A DNA stretch of 64,000 nt, from contig CACCAS010000005.1 in the NCBI GenBank assembly GCA_902544065.1, positions 46,857 to 110,856 on the forward strand, given 5' to 3'. Below the pieces are notes generated by a model that searched no databases, was not told where the DNA came from, and saw only the letters and a program-made list of their open reading frames with translations. This stretch comes from an uncultured Pelagibacteraceae bacterium. GTDB lineage: Bacteria > Pseudomonadota > Alphaproteobacteria > Pelagibacterales > AG-422-B15. Within the stretch, counting starts at the first letter, position 1; every line of letters begins with the position of its first letter. The position numbers were made by a program, and so were the translations under genes. Below are positions 47,219 to 54,624 of this stretch, piece after piece.

Positions 47219-48364
47219 ATGGCAAAAGAGATCGTAATTAAAAAGATTGCTAACTGCGGAACGCTAACATTATTTCGTAGAGAATATAGTAAAGCAATTC
47301 AATGTAGATATTATGATTCAAAAAATAAAAAGTTAGTAAGATTTACAACTGAAGCAGAAACAATAACTACTGCTGAACAAGTTGCTAAAGAAAGATATTT
47401 TGAATACAGACAACAACAACACAATTTAGAATTAGTATCAGATAAAACTTATGAGCGTGTAGGTTGGAGATTAATTCAACAAAAAATATTAGATGATGAG
47501 GCAAGAAATATAAAATTAGATAATCGGTCTAAGTCTCAAAATGCAAAATACAAACATCAAGAAATTATTCAAGTCATAGGCAATTTACCTATAGGGGCGG
47601 TAAATAAATTTAAAATTAATGATGTACTGAATCATATTCGACAGATTAAAAAAACAAATAAGAAGTCAACGCTGAACAAATATTTAATTTCAATTAGGGA
47701 AGTTTTAAATTTTGCTATTGATGAAAATATTATTTCCCATCTACCTAATTTTCCTAAAGTAGAGGGAACAAACATCACAAGAAATTATTTTACAAAAAAA
47801 GAATACAATAAAATATTGACACTCATTAAACAAAGAATGGTTGATGATAAAAAGAACTTCAAAATGCTTGAAGAACTTTATGATGTCTTTGTATTGCTTG
47901 TAAATACTGGCATTAGATTTGGGACTGAATTTGATAATTTAAAAATTAAACATTTTCAAAAGGCAGATGTTGGTCATAAAGAATCATTACAAATTACAAT
48001 TCCAAAATCTAAAACTAAAGTGAGAGAAATATATTCACTACCTATTAAATCTACATTTGAAAGAATTAAGAAAAGATATCCAAATCCTAATGATTATATT
48101 TACCTTAATCATTTAGATAGAAATTACGCTCATAGGAAAATAGGTGAACTATTTACCGATATTTTAAGGGCGTCAAATATCGATAATGTACTTTATACAT
48201 CAAGACATACCTATATCGTCTGGCAATTATTAGCAGGTCAATCTGTTCACTCGGTTGCTGTTAACTGCGGTACATCAGTACAAATGATCGAGAAACATTA
48301 CGCTTACGCTGTAAAACCTAAACAATATGCTGAAGAACTTACCCAAAAGAGAAAAGTAAGATAA
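47219..48364 (+). CDS. Tyrosine site-specific integrase
   Basis: About 381 residues from the ATG at 47219 (MAKEIVIKK); an ATG at 47159 is in frame but lies in a hairpin with no ribosome site. The N-terminal arm-binding and core-binding regions precede the catalytic domain: VNTGIRFGTEFDNLKIKH (first Arg), PKSKTKVREIYSLP (Lys), LYTSRHTYIVWQLLAGQS (HxxR site with Tyr for His) and GTSVQMIEKHYAYAV (nucleophile Tyr near residue 361, Thr for the usual His). This variant motif set is typical of one alphaproteobacterial integrase subgroup. Adjacent to the right attachment repeat, it should catalyse integration into tRNA-Leu. Confidence 0.93.
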   Translation: MAKEIVIKKIANCGTLTLFRREYSKAIQCRYYDSKNKKLVRFTTEAETITTAEQVAKERYFEYRQQQHNLELVSDKTYERVGWRLIQQKILDDEARNIKLDNRSKSQNAKYKHQEIIQVIGNLPIGAVNKFKINDVLNHIRQIKKTNKKSTLNKYLISIREVLNFAIDENIISHLPNFPKVEGTNITRNYFTKKEYNKILTLIKQRMVDDKKNFKMLEELYDVFVLLVNTGIRFGTEFDNLKIKHFQKADVGHKESLQITIPKSKTKVREIYSLPIKSTFERIKKRYPNPNDYIYLNHLDRNYAHRKIGELFTDILRASNIDNVLYTSRHTYIVWQLLAGQSVHSVAVNCGTSVQMIEKHYAYAVKPKQYAEELTQKRKVR

Positions 48365-48384
48365 TGAGAATATTGAGAGAACAG

Positions 48385-48415
48385 ACTTTCGCACAATCAA
48401 ATATACTTTCGCATA
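48385..48415 (+). repeat. Right integrase arm-type sites
   Basis: ACTTTCGCACA at 48385-48395 and ACTTTCGCATA at 48405-48415, 20 bases apart, between the integrase stop and the tRNA. They match the two tandem copies at the left end (41786-41807). Confidence 0.7.
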
Positions 48416-48432
48416 CGAATAAGTTTGATTTG

Positions 48433-48460
48433 TTGAATAAGTTAAATAAGTTCTTATTTT
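48433..48460 (+). promoter_or_regulatory. Element-borne promoter for tRNA-Leu
   Basis: TTGAAT (48433-48438), a 16-base spacer and TATTTT (48455-48460), ending 17 bases before tRNA nucleotide 1. Since the original promoter was left at 41,66x, something in this segment must now drive the essential tRNA; this is the best match I can see. It is weak by eye. Confidence 0.45.
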
Positions 48461-48477
48461 GTAATAAAAAATTGTTA

Positions 48478-48517
48478 GGGGATATGGCGGAATTGGTAGA
48501 CGCGCCAGACTCAAAAT
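48478..48517 (+). repeat. Right attachment repeat within tRNA-Leu(CAA)
   Basis: Perfect 40-base match to 41696-41735, starting exactly at tRNA base 1 and ending just past the anticodon loop. The identity at the 5' boundary suggests the element keeps the 5' half under selection so that the rebuilt tRNA stays functional. Confidence 0.93.
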
Positions 48518-48562
48518 CTGGTGCCTTCGGGCGTTCCGGTTCGACTCCGGATATCCCTACCA
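48478..48562 (+). tRNA. tRNA-Leu (CAA)
   Basis: An 85-base class II tRNA. The acceptor stem pairs GGGGATA with TATCCCT (first pair G-T), the D-arm contains AATTGGTAGACGC, the anticodon stem CCAGA/TCTGG encloses the loop CTCAAAA with anticodon CAA, there is a long variable arm GTGCCTTCGGGCG, and the T-arm has GGTTCGACTCC. CCA is encoded at 48560-48562. Its first 40 bases are the right attachment repeat and come from the element; the rest is chromosomal. pabB starts 11 bases after CCA. Confidence 0.97.
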
Positions 48563-48573
48563 AGAATAGTAAT

Positions 48574-50007
48574 ATGGAAATAAAGAATAATAAACTTCGA
48601 GTACAAAAATTAAAATATTTGGAACCAACCGATGTTATTAAAAAATTTGAAACGTTCACTAATCAGATACTCTTAGATAGCGCTGGTGAGTTTTCAAAAG
48701 ACAATCGGTATACCTATTTAGCAGTAGATCCACTATGTATCTACAAATTAAAAAAAAATAAGTTATACGAAAATGATAAAGTAATAAAAATTTCTAAAAA
48801 ACGATTCCTAAATAATCTTATTAATAAAACAAAACATAATAAAAGAAAATATTTACCTGATTTTCAATGTGGATTAGCAGGATATATTACATATGATACT
48901 TGTTTAAATATAGAGAAAATAAAACAGATATCAAAAAAAGATGATTCAGCATTTGACTCGATTTTTGGCTTATATGATTTTGTTTTTGCGTTTGATTTGA
49001 AACTAAAAAAATCATATTTATTTTCTCTTAATCTGGATCATCTTAAACTAAATAAAAATGAATCTTCGCACATAAACAGAAGAAATAAATTATTATCAAT
49101 TTACAAAGTACCCTATATTTCAGCAACAAGATCCATTGAACACAAAGATTCTTGGAAACCAGAAATAACTAAACAAAATTATATAAAGAATATAAAGAAA
49201 ATCATCTCATACATCAATCAGGGTGACATTTTCCAAACAAATTATACTCATAAATTTTTTTCAAATAATAAAAGAAATTTAACATCTCTTGAAATATATT
49301 TGAATTACAGAGATAAAACTGCAACTCCGTTTTCAGCATTTTTAAATTTTGATGATCTTACGGTTTGTTCTTATTCACCTGAGAGATTAATTAAATTACA
49401 GGATGACGAGATTACAACATCTCCAATTAAGGGTACCATAAAAAGAGGCAATAACGAGCAACAAGATCGAGATCTAAAAAGCTATTTGCAAAATAGTAAG
49501 AAAAATCTTGCAGAAAATTTAATGATTGTTGATGTATTGCGTAATGATATATCAAGAGTAAGTAAGAGGGGATCAGTAAAAGTAACGGAACTAGCAAAGA
49601 TTAAGTCTTATAAAAATGTTCACCACCTTGTATCAACCATAAAAAGTTACATCAAAAAGGAATTAAATATCTTAGATTTGCTACTTTCGATATTGCCTGG
49701 AGGATCGATAACAGGCGCACCAAAGATAAGAGCCATGGAAATCATTTCGGAATTAGAAAATAGTAAAAGAGGAGTATATTGTGGAGCTATAGGATATATT
49801 TCATTTAATGGAAATGCTGACTTCAATATTCCTATAAGAACAATGACAATAAACGATAACTACTTAACAATTGGCTGTGGTGGTGGAATAGTTTCAGACT
49901 CTTTACCTTATGATGAATATAATGAATCAATTCAAAAGATTTCAAATATTATAAAGAAGAAAATAGATAAAAAAACAAATGAACATAAACACGTATTGGC
50001 TAACTAA
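48574..50007 (+). CDS. pabB: Aminodeoxychorismate synthase component I (PabB)
   Basis: I use the ATG at 48574 after the tRNA; the open frame extends upstream through the tRNA and is not coding. The 477-residue chorismate-binding enzyme has INQGDIFQTNYTHKF, SYSPERLIKL, TSPIKGTIKRG, ENLMIVDVLRNDISRV, LPGGSITGAPKIRAMEII and CGAIGYIS. Lysine in PIKGT favours PabB over anthranilate synthase (PIAGT). With PabA glutaminase (elsewhere) it makes aminodeoxychorismate for folate. Very close to the tRNA, so probably affected by the element's promoter. Confidence 0.92.
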   Translation: MEIKNNKLRVQKLKYLEPTDVIKKFETFTNQILLDSAGEFSKDNRYTYLAVDPLCIYKLKKNKLYENDKVIKISKKRFLNNLINKTKHNKRKYLPDFQCGLAGYITYDTCLNIEKIKQISKKDDSAFDSIFGLYDFVFAFDLKLKKSYLFSLNLDHLKLNKNESSHINRRNKLLSIYKVPYISATRSIEHKDSWKPEITKQNYIKNIKKIISYINQGDIFQTNYTHKFFSNNKRNLTSLEIYLNYRDKTATPFSAFLNFDDLTVCSYSPERLIKLQDDEITTSPIKGTIKRGNNEQQDRDLKSYLQNSKKNLAENLMIVDVLRNDISRVSKRGSVKVTELAKIKSYKNVHHLVSTIKSYIKKELNILDLLLSILPGGSITGAPKIRAMEIISELENSKRGVYCGAIGYISFNGNADFNIPIRTMTINDNYLTIGCGGGIVSDSLPYDEYNESIQKISNIIKKKIDKKTNEHKHVLAN

Positions 50008-50010
50008 TTT

Positions 50011-50829
50011 ATGTATATTTTAAATAATGGAAAGCTAACAAGAAATAAAAATATTATATCGATTGAAGATAGAGGTTATTTGTTAGGCGATGCTGTCTTT
50101 GAGACTATATTATATAAGGACAAAAATTTAATACTTTTTAATTTACATCTTGATCGGTTAATCTCATCATTAAAATTAGTTAAAATAAAAGCAATTCTTT
50201 ATAAAAGAAAATTACATCAAGATATACTTAGGCTAATAGAAAAAAATAAACTTTCTAATAAAACCGCTGTTATTAGAATTACAATTTCACGTATCAGTAA
50301 TGAACGTGGAATAGATATTCATGATAAGCAGGGTGTATGTATTATTGTAAAATCATCTGAACTTAAGAATGATTTGAGACTGAAACCAATCACATTAGAT
50401 ATTTCAAATATCAAGAGAAATGAGAAATCCTTTGTTAGTAAAATTAAATCTGCAAATTATCTAGAAAATATAATAGCAAAAAATGATGCAATAGAAGCAG
50501 GATATAACGATGCAATATTTACAAATAACTCTGGCAATGTAAGTTCATGCACCACATCTAATATTTATTTTCTTAAGAATAATAAGTTCTACACTCCTCC
50601 TGTATCAGATGGCGTTCTCAATGGAACGATAAGAGAATTCTTAATTAGAAAAAAAAAGGTTGCAGTCAAGAGCATTAAGATTGATAATCTACTGAAATGT
50701 AAGGAAATTTTCTTGTCTAATAGTGTTTATGGAATCAGGCCTGTAACGTATATTAAAAAAAAACCAATTGGCAAAAATTTTGACAATATAATTAAATTAA
50801 ATAAATTTATGCTTGATAAAGGAATTTAG
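50011..50829 (+). CDS. pabC: Aminodeoxychorismate lyase-like class IV aminotransferase
   Basis: A 272-residue PLP enzyme of fold type IV. ISIEDRGYLLGDAVFETIL and FNLHLDRLISSLK carry the N-terminal motifs, KSANYLENIIAKNDAIEAGYND holds the PLP lysine, and SNIYFLKNNKFYTPPVSDGVLNGTIREF is the C-terminal motif. Position three bases after pabB makes 4-amino-4-deoxychorismate lyase (p-aminobenzoate release) the likely function, though the fold is shared with branched-chain aminotransferases. Confidence 0.85.
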   Translation: MYILNNGKLTRNKNIISIEDRGYLLGDAVFETILYKDKNLILFNLHLDRLISSLKLVKIKAILYKRKLHQDILRLIEKNKLSNKTAVIRITISRISNERGIDIHDKQGVCIIVKSSELKNDLRLKPITLDISNIKRNEKSFVSKIKSANYLENIIAKNDAIEAGYNDAIFTNNSGNVSSCTTSNIYFLKNNKFYTPPVSDGVLNGTIREFLIRKKKVAVKSIKIDNLLKCKEIFLSNSVYGIRPVTYIKKKPIGKNFDNIIKLNKFMLDKGI

Positions 50830-50834
50830 AGTTA

Positions 50835-52631
50835 ATGAACATTTTTCAAAAAATTAATAGAGAATTAAAATGGATAAATTTTGCTATTTTTTTCAGCAGA
50901 AAATCAAAAGAGTTAGATAAAGATAGAACTATTACTCTTGCTGATCAATTAGAAAAACAATGTGCTAAAACTCCTTTCAATATCGCTATTGAGTTTGATG
51001 ATCAAAAAATAAGCTATCAAGAATTAGATAATAGAGCGAATAAAATTGCTAATTGGGCGATTGAAAATGGATATAAAACTGGTGACGTTGTGTCGCTACT
51101 AATGGAGAATAAGCCTGAATATATTATTTTTTGGTATGGATTTGCAAAAGTTGGCGTAACAATTGCTCTATTAAATTCAAATATAAAAGGTAAATCACTG
51201 GCACATTGTATTAATACATCAAAGTGTAATGCAGTTTTTGTTGACTCTGATTTGGTTGATAATTTTTCTTCATCTGAGAGTGAAATCGAAGGTTCTCCTG
51301 AGGTATTTATGTATGGCAAAGATGTCCAAGGTTTTAAAAATTTTGATGATGAAATCAATACCTCGCCTGAGTCAAGGCCAAGTCGGGAATGTAGAAAAGG
51401 TTTATTAAGCACTGATCCTTTTCAGTATGTGTATACTAGTGGAACAACTGGAATGCCTAAAGCATCAAAGTTTAGCCATTTCAGATTTATCGCTTCTGGA
51501 TCAATTCAATATAAATCACTTAATATGACAGCTGAAAGTAAAAATTTAATGGTTCTTCCTCTTTACCATGCAACTGGAGGAGCAATAGGAGTAACTTCGG
51601 TATTATTATATGGTGGGTGTTTAGTATTACGTAGAAAATTCTCTGCTGAAAAGTTTTGGGAAGAATGTGTAAAATATAATGTTACACATTTTACCTATAT
51701 TGGTGAAATGCTGAGGTACCTTGTAAATACTAAGCCTTCAGAATATGAAAAAAAGCATAATATTTCTGGAATTCTTGGAAACGGCCTTAGGCCGGATGTT
51801 TGGAAAGAGGTTCAATCTCGTTTCAAAATTAACCATATAGTTGAATTTTATGGTTCTTCTGAAGGAAATATAAACCTGTTCAATATTGACAGTCGGTTTG
51901 GGGCTATTGGCAGAATACCCTCATACTTAAAAAAGCTGATGAACATTAAGATTATCAAGTTTGATGTAGATAATGAAAAACATATTAGAAGTGAAAATGG
52001 TTATTGTATTGAATGTGATAACGACGAAGCAGGCGAAGCTATTGGACAAATTCCAGACGATGATACAGTTAGAGGCAAATTTGAAGGCTATACTAATCAA
52101 GAAGCAACAAACAAAAAAATCCTTAAAGATGTATTTGAAAAAGGTGACAGGTGGTTTACCTCAGGCGATCTTTTGAAAAAAGATAAGGAAGGATATATTT
52201 ACTTTGTTGATAGAATTGGAGATACATTCAGATGGAAATCTGAGAATGTTGCAACCAGTGAAGTTAGTGAGGCTATATCGGCTTATAAAGGAATTAAAGA
52301 AGCAAATGTTTATGGAGTATTAGTCCCTAAACAAGATGGAAGAGCTGGAATGGCATCTATTGTAACTGGAGATGATTTTAATATAGATGGTTTTTATGAT
52401 TATCTCAACGAGCAACTTCCAAAGTATTCTATTCCTGTTTTTATACGCATTAGCCCAGAGATTGAAAAAACTGGAACGTTTAAGTATAAAAAAACTGATC
52501 TTGCTAAAGAAGGTTTCGATCCTCAAGTTGTAAATGAACCTTTATATTTCGCATCTGGAGATGAAAATAAGTATATAAATCTTGATACTGACTTATTTAC
52601 AAAAATAAATAATCAAGAAGTAAGAATTTAA
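50835..52631 (+). CDS. Very-long/long-chain acyl-CoA synthetase (FadD6/FATP-like)
   Basis: A 598-residue AMP-forming ligase. Motifs: ISYQELDNRANKIANWA, the P-loop YVYTSGTTGMPKASKFSH, YGSSEGNINLF, FTSGDLLKKDKEGYIYFVDR and GTFKYKKTDLAKEGFDP. The GDTFRWKSENVATSEV segment is the VLACS/FATP signature. It activates long or very-long acyl chains or bile-acid-like substrates. It is followed, on the opposite strand, by an envelope lipid-export-like cluster, which is a plausible functional connection. Confidence 0.88.
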   Translation: MNIFQKINRELKWINFAIFFSRKSKELDKDRTITLADQLEKQCAKTPFNIAIEFDDQKISYQELDNRANKIANWAIENGYKTGDVVSLLMENKPEYIIFWYGFAKVGVTIALLNSNIKGKSLAHCINTSKCNAVFVDSDLVDNFSSSESEIEGSPEVFMYGKDVQGFKNFDDEINTSPESRPSRECRKGLLSTDPFQYVYTSGTTGMPKASKFSHFRFIASGSIQYKSLNMTAESKNLMVLPLYHATGGAIGVTSVLLYGGCLVLRRKFSAEKFWEECVKYNVTHFTYIGEMLRYLVNTKPSEYEKKHNISGILGNGLRPDVWKEVQSRFKINHIVEFYGSSEGNINLFNIDSRFGAIGRIPSYLKKLMNIKIIKFDVDNEKHIRSENGYCIECDNDEAGEAIGQIPDDDTVRGKFEGYTNQEATNKKILKDVFEKGDRWFTSGDLLKKDKEGYIYFVDRIGDTFRWKSENVATSEVSEAISAYKGIKEANVYGVLVPKQDGRAGMASIVTGDDFNIDGFYDYLNEQLPKYSIPVFIRISPEIEKTGTFKYKKTDLAKEGFDPQVVNEPLYFASGDENKYINLDTDLFTKINNQEVRI

Positions 52632-53821
52632 AAATACTTGGCAACTTTAATTGTTATCTGAGAATCTTCTTTAAATTGGTACGTAAAGTCAGTACCATCA
52701 ATGCTGCCGTTTAATGACAAATCTAAAAATAGTTTTAAGTTATCCTTGATTCTTTGTTCAAACTCAGCCTGAAATCGATTTGAGTTACCTCTCATATCAA
52801 ATAAATATCCTGCAAGTAGGCTAGAAGATTTAACATCATTCATACTCCATCTTAGGCCAATAATGCCCTCGTTATTAAAAGGATTATCATTTCTGTCATC
52901 AAAGGCATATTCTACAATTACACCAAGATCACTTTGCGTATTACGAATACCATAATATGTATATTCTATTCCACCCGCAGCGCCCAAATGTCTTTCACTT
53001 CCTTCTTTAGCGCTTACAGTCTCAAGCTTGTAAAGCCAGGGACCTTTAGTAGCTTGAATATCAACCCCTGTTTGAGATAATACAGGGTAATGAGAGTCAA
53101 ACTTTAAAGTTAATGGGTTAGGACTTAAGACGGGTGTTCTGTTATTTCCGTAGAAGTGAGATAAACCAATATCTAAATCATCTATAACTGTTGAGTATCT
53201 TAGAGCAAAATCCATTTTACGTTTCTTTGCTGAAGACTCATAGGTAATAGAATTCTCATCAACTTCAAATAAGAGTCTCGGACGACCTTCTTTGCCAGAA
53301 AAGGGTCTCTCTCTGAAATATGGCATTAGGTAAATATCAAAAGTTCCATAATCCTGACTGTATGAAATTGAAGTCATAGGCTGACCAAGTTTTTTTGTTC
53401 CAGATATGTTTTCTGCTAAATTTGATTGATTGATAATGTCTACAATATTGAACGTTTCGTTGACTCCCCAAAAAACTATTTCATTTCCAACTTTCAGTGT
53501 TACATCATCAAAATAATATTCATATTTAAACTTTTGAAAATCTAAGTAACGCAGTTCATTATCATTCTGGTCGAAACGACCAATTGTACTAATGGTAAAT
53601 TTCGCATCACCTTCTTGCAAGTATGATATAAAGGTTCCTTTTCCAAACAAAGATGTATTATAATTATCCTGACCATGCTTTCCTTCCCCATTTATGTAAA
53701 TAGATGATTCTGGTTGAATGAAACCGTAGGCTTTAAAGTCTAATGCTTGAATATGAGATGCATGAAATAAAAAACCTAAAAAGAAAATAAGTATTTTTCG
53801 TTGGAAAAGATATTCAATCAC
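52628..53821 (-). CDS. Outer-membrane beta-barrel protein (DUF1302-like)
   Basis: A 397-residue exported protein. The signal segment KILIFFLGFLFHASHIQA is followed by alternating strands with aromatic belts, and the C-terminus ends in SQITIKVAKYF, with a terminal aromatic residue typical of outer-membrane barrels. WGVNETFNIVDIINQSNLAEN is a recognisable motif of barrel partners found with RND/MMPL lipid exporters. It is the last gene of a minus-strand run with a lipoprotein-sorting-type protein and two RND exporters. Confidence 0.78.
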   Translation of the reverse strand: MIEYLFQRKILIFFLGFLFHASHIQALDFKAYGFIQPESSIYINGEGKHGQDNYNTSLFGKGTFISYLQEGDAKFTISTIGRFDQNDNELRYLDFQKFKYEYYFDDVTLKVGNEIVFWGVNETFNIVDIINQSNLAENISGTKKLGQPMTSISYSQDYGTFDIYLMPYFRERPFSGKEGRPRLLFEVDENSITYESSAKKRKMDFALRYSTVIDDLDIGLSHFYGNNRTPVLSPNPLTLKFDSHYPVLSQTGVDIQATKGPWLYKLETVSAKEGSERHLGAAGGIEYTYYGIRNTQSDLGVIVEYAFDDRNDNPFNNEGIIGLRWSMNDVKSSSLLAGYLFDMRGNSNRFQAEFEQRIKDNLKLFLDLSLNGSIDGTDFTYQFKEDSQITIKVAKYF

Positions 53822-53823
53822 AA

Positions 53824-54615
53824 TTAGTCAGCTAAACGCATCAAACTGGATTTTTCAAAGTCCTTTTTATTCAGCCCTATATTTAGTTGACGATTTTTCC
53901 ATTTATAAATGGTTGAGTTATCATTTTGATGATTTACAACGTGAAAAGTATCTGCAAACCAGATAGCATCATTGTATAATTTATGATCCTCAAAATATAT
54001 AGTCTTTAAGAGATCACCTTTTCTATCGTAATACTCAATTTTTCGAGCTCTTAACAACTCATCTGTAAGACCAACTCTTTTTGTATACCCAGAGTTTTCA
54101 TATTTAGGGTAAGACTCAAGTTTATAGCACATTTCTCCTTCATAGTTTTCTTCACCTAAATATTTCCAGTTGTATTTTCTGTAATCTAATCCTGAAAAGT
54201 CTTCAAATGCTATTTCACTTCCCATAAACGCTCCTGATTTGTTACTTGAAGATATTCTTTTTACTCTACCCAAGGCAGGAAGATAAAGCCATTGATCGTC
54301 GTCATCGTTAACATGCGTATGAGATAACATTACAGTTCCCTCTACATCTTTAGGCTTGTTGAAAAAAATTAGAGATTTATCACCATCATCTGGGTCCATA
54401 TTTTCTAAATTTTTTCCAGAAATTTCACGAACTACTTCATTTCCTTTTGGATCTATAAGAATCATTATTTGGTCAGATTTACTGTCAATATAACCTCTGG
54501 TACTTTCATATGACTCCTTAGCAATACGGAATCCTTTTTCTTCATCTGTTTCTGAGAACACTGAAGTTGCTAATAGTAGAGAAATTATACAAATTGAAGA
54601 AATAAATTTAATCAT
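53824..54615 (-). CDS. Outer-membrane lipoprotein-sorting-type periplasmic protein
   Basis: A 263-residue protein with a signal peptide (FISSICIISLLLATSVFS). The mature part has SLIFFNKPKDVEGTVMLSH, DDQWLYLPALGRVKRIS, FMGSEIAFEDFSGLDYRKY and GEMCYKLESYPK, the pattern of the LolA-like 'outer membrane lipoprotein-sorting protein' family (DUF1329/LolA fold) found with MMPL transporters. It probably binds a lipid in the periplasm and passes it between the RND pump and the outer membrane barrel. Confidence 0.82.
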   Translation of the reverse strand: MIKFISSICIISLLLATSVFSETDEEKGFRIAKESYESTRGYIDSKSDQIMILIDPKGNEVVREISGKNLENMDPDDGDKSLIFFNKPKDVEGTVMLSHTHVNDDDDQWLYLPALGRVKRISSSNKSGAFMGSEIAFEDFSGLDYRKYNWKYLGEENYEGEMCYKLESYPKYENSGYTKRVGLTDELLRARKIEYYDRKGDLLKTIYFEDHKLYNDAIWFADTFHVVNHQNDNSTIYKWKNRQLNIGLNKKDFEKSSLMRLAD

Positions 54616-54624
54616 AGTTATAGT

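Larger units (their letters stand above)
41696..48517. mobile_element. 6.8-kb integrative element in tRNA-Leu(CAA), satellite- or plasmid-like
   Basis: Bounded by a 40-bp perfect direct repeat. The tyrosine integrase gene is adjacent to the right repeat, with four arm-type sites at the two ends. The unit (one repeat plus interior) is 6,782 bp. It carries two recombinases, a probable RHH protein, a regulator-like protein, a zinc-finger protein, two exported proteins and small orphans, plus a family of 47-bp composite repeats. I see no portal, terminase, capsid, tail, relaxase, primase or restriction gene. Flanking dedA and pabB are core genes. Size and content fit a phage satellite or small integrative element; mobilisation by a helper is inference. 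Confidence 0.9.

Noticed and set aside
48364..48573. N-terminal extension of the pabB reading frame
   Set aside because: The open frame passes through integrase arm sites and the whole tRNA-Leu gene; PabB similarity begins after the ATG at 48574.
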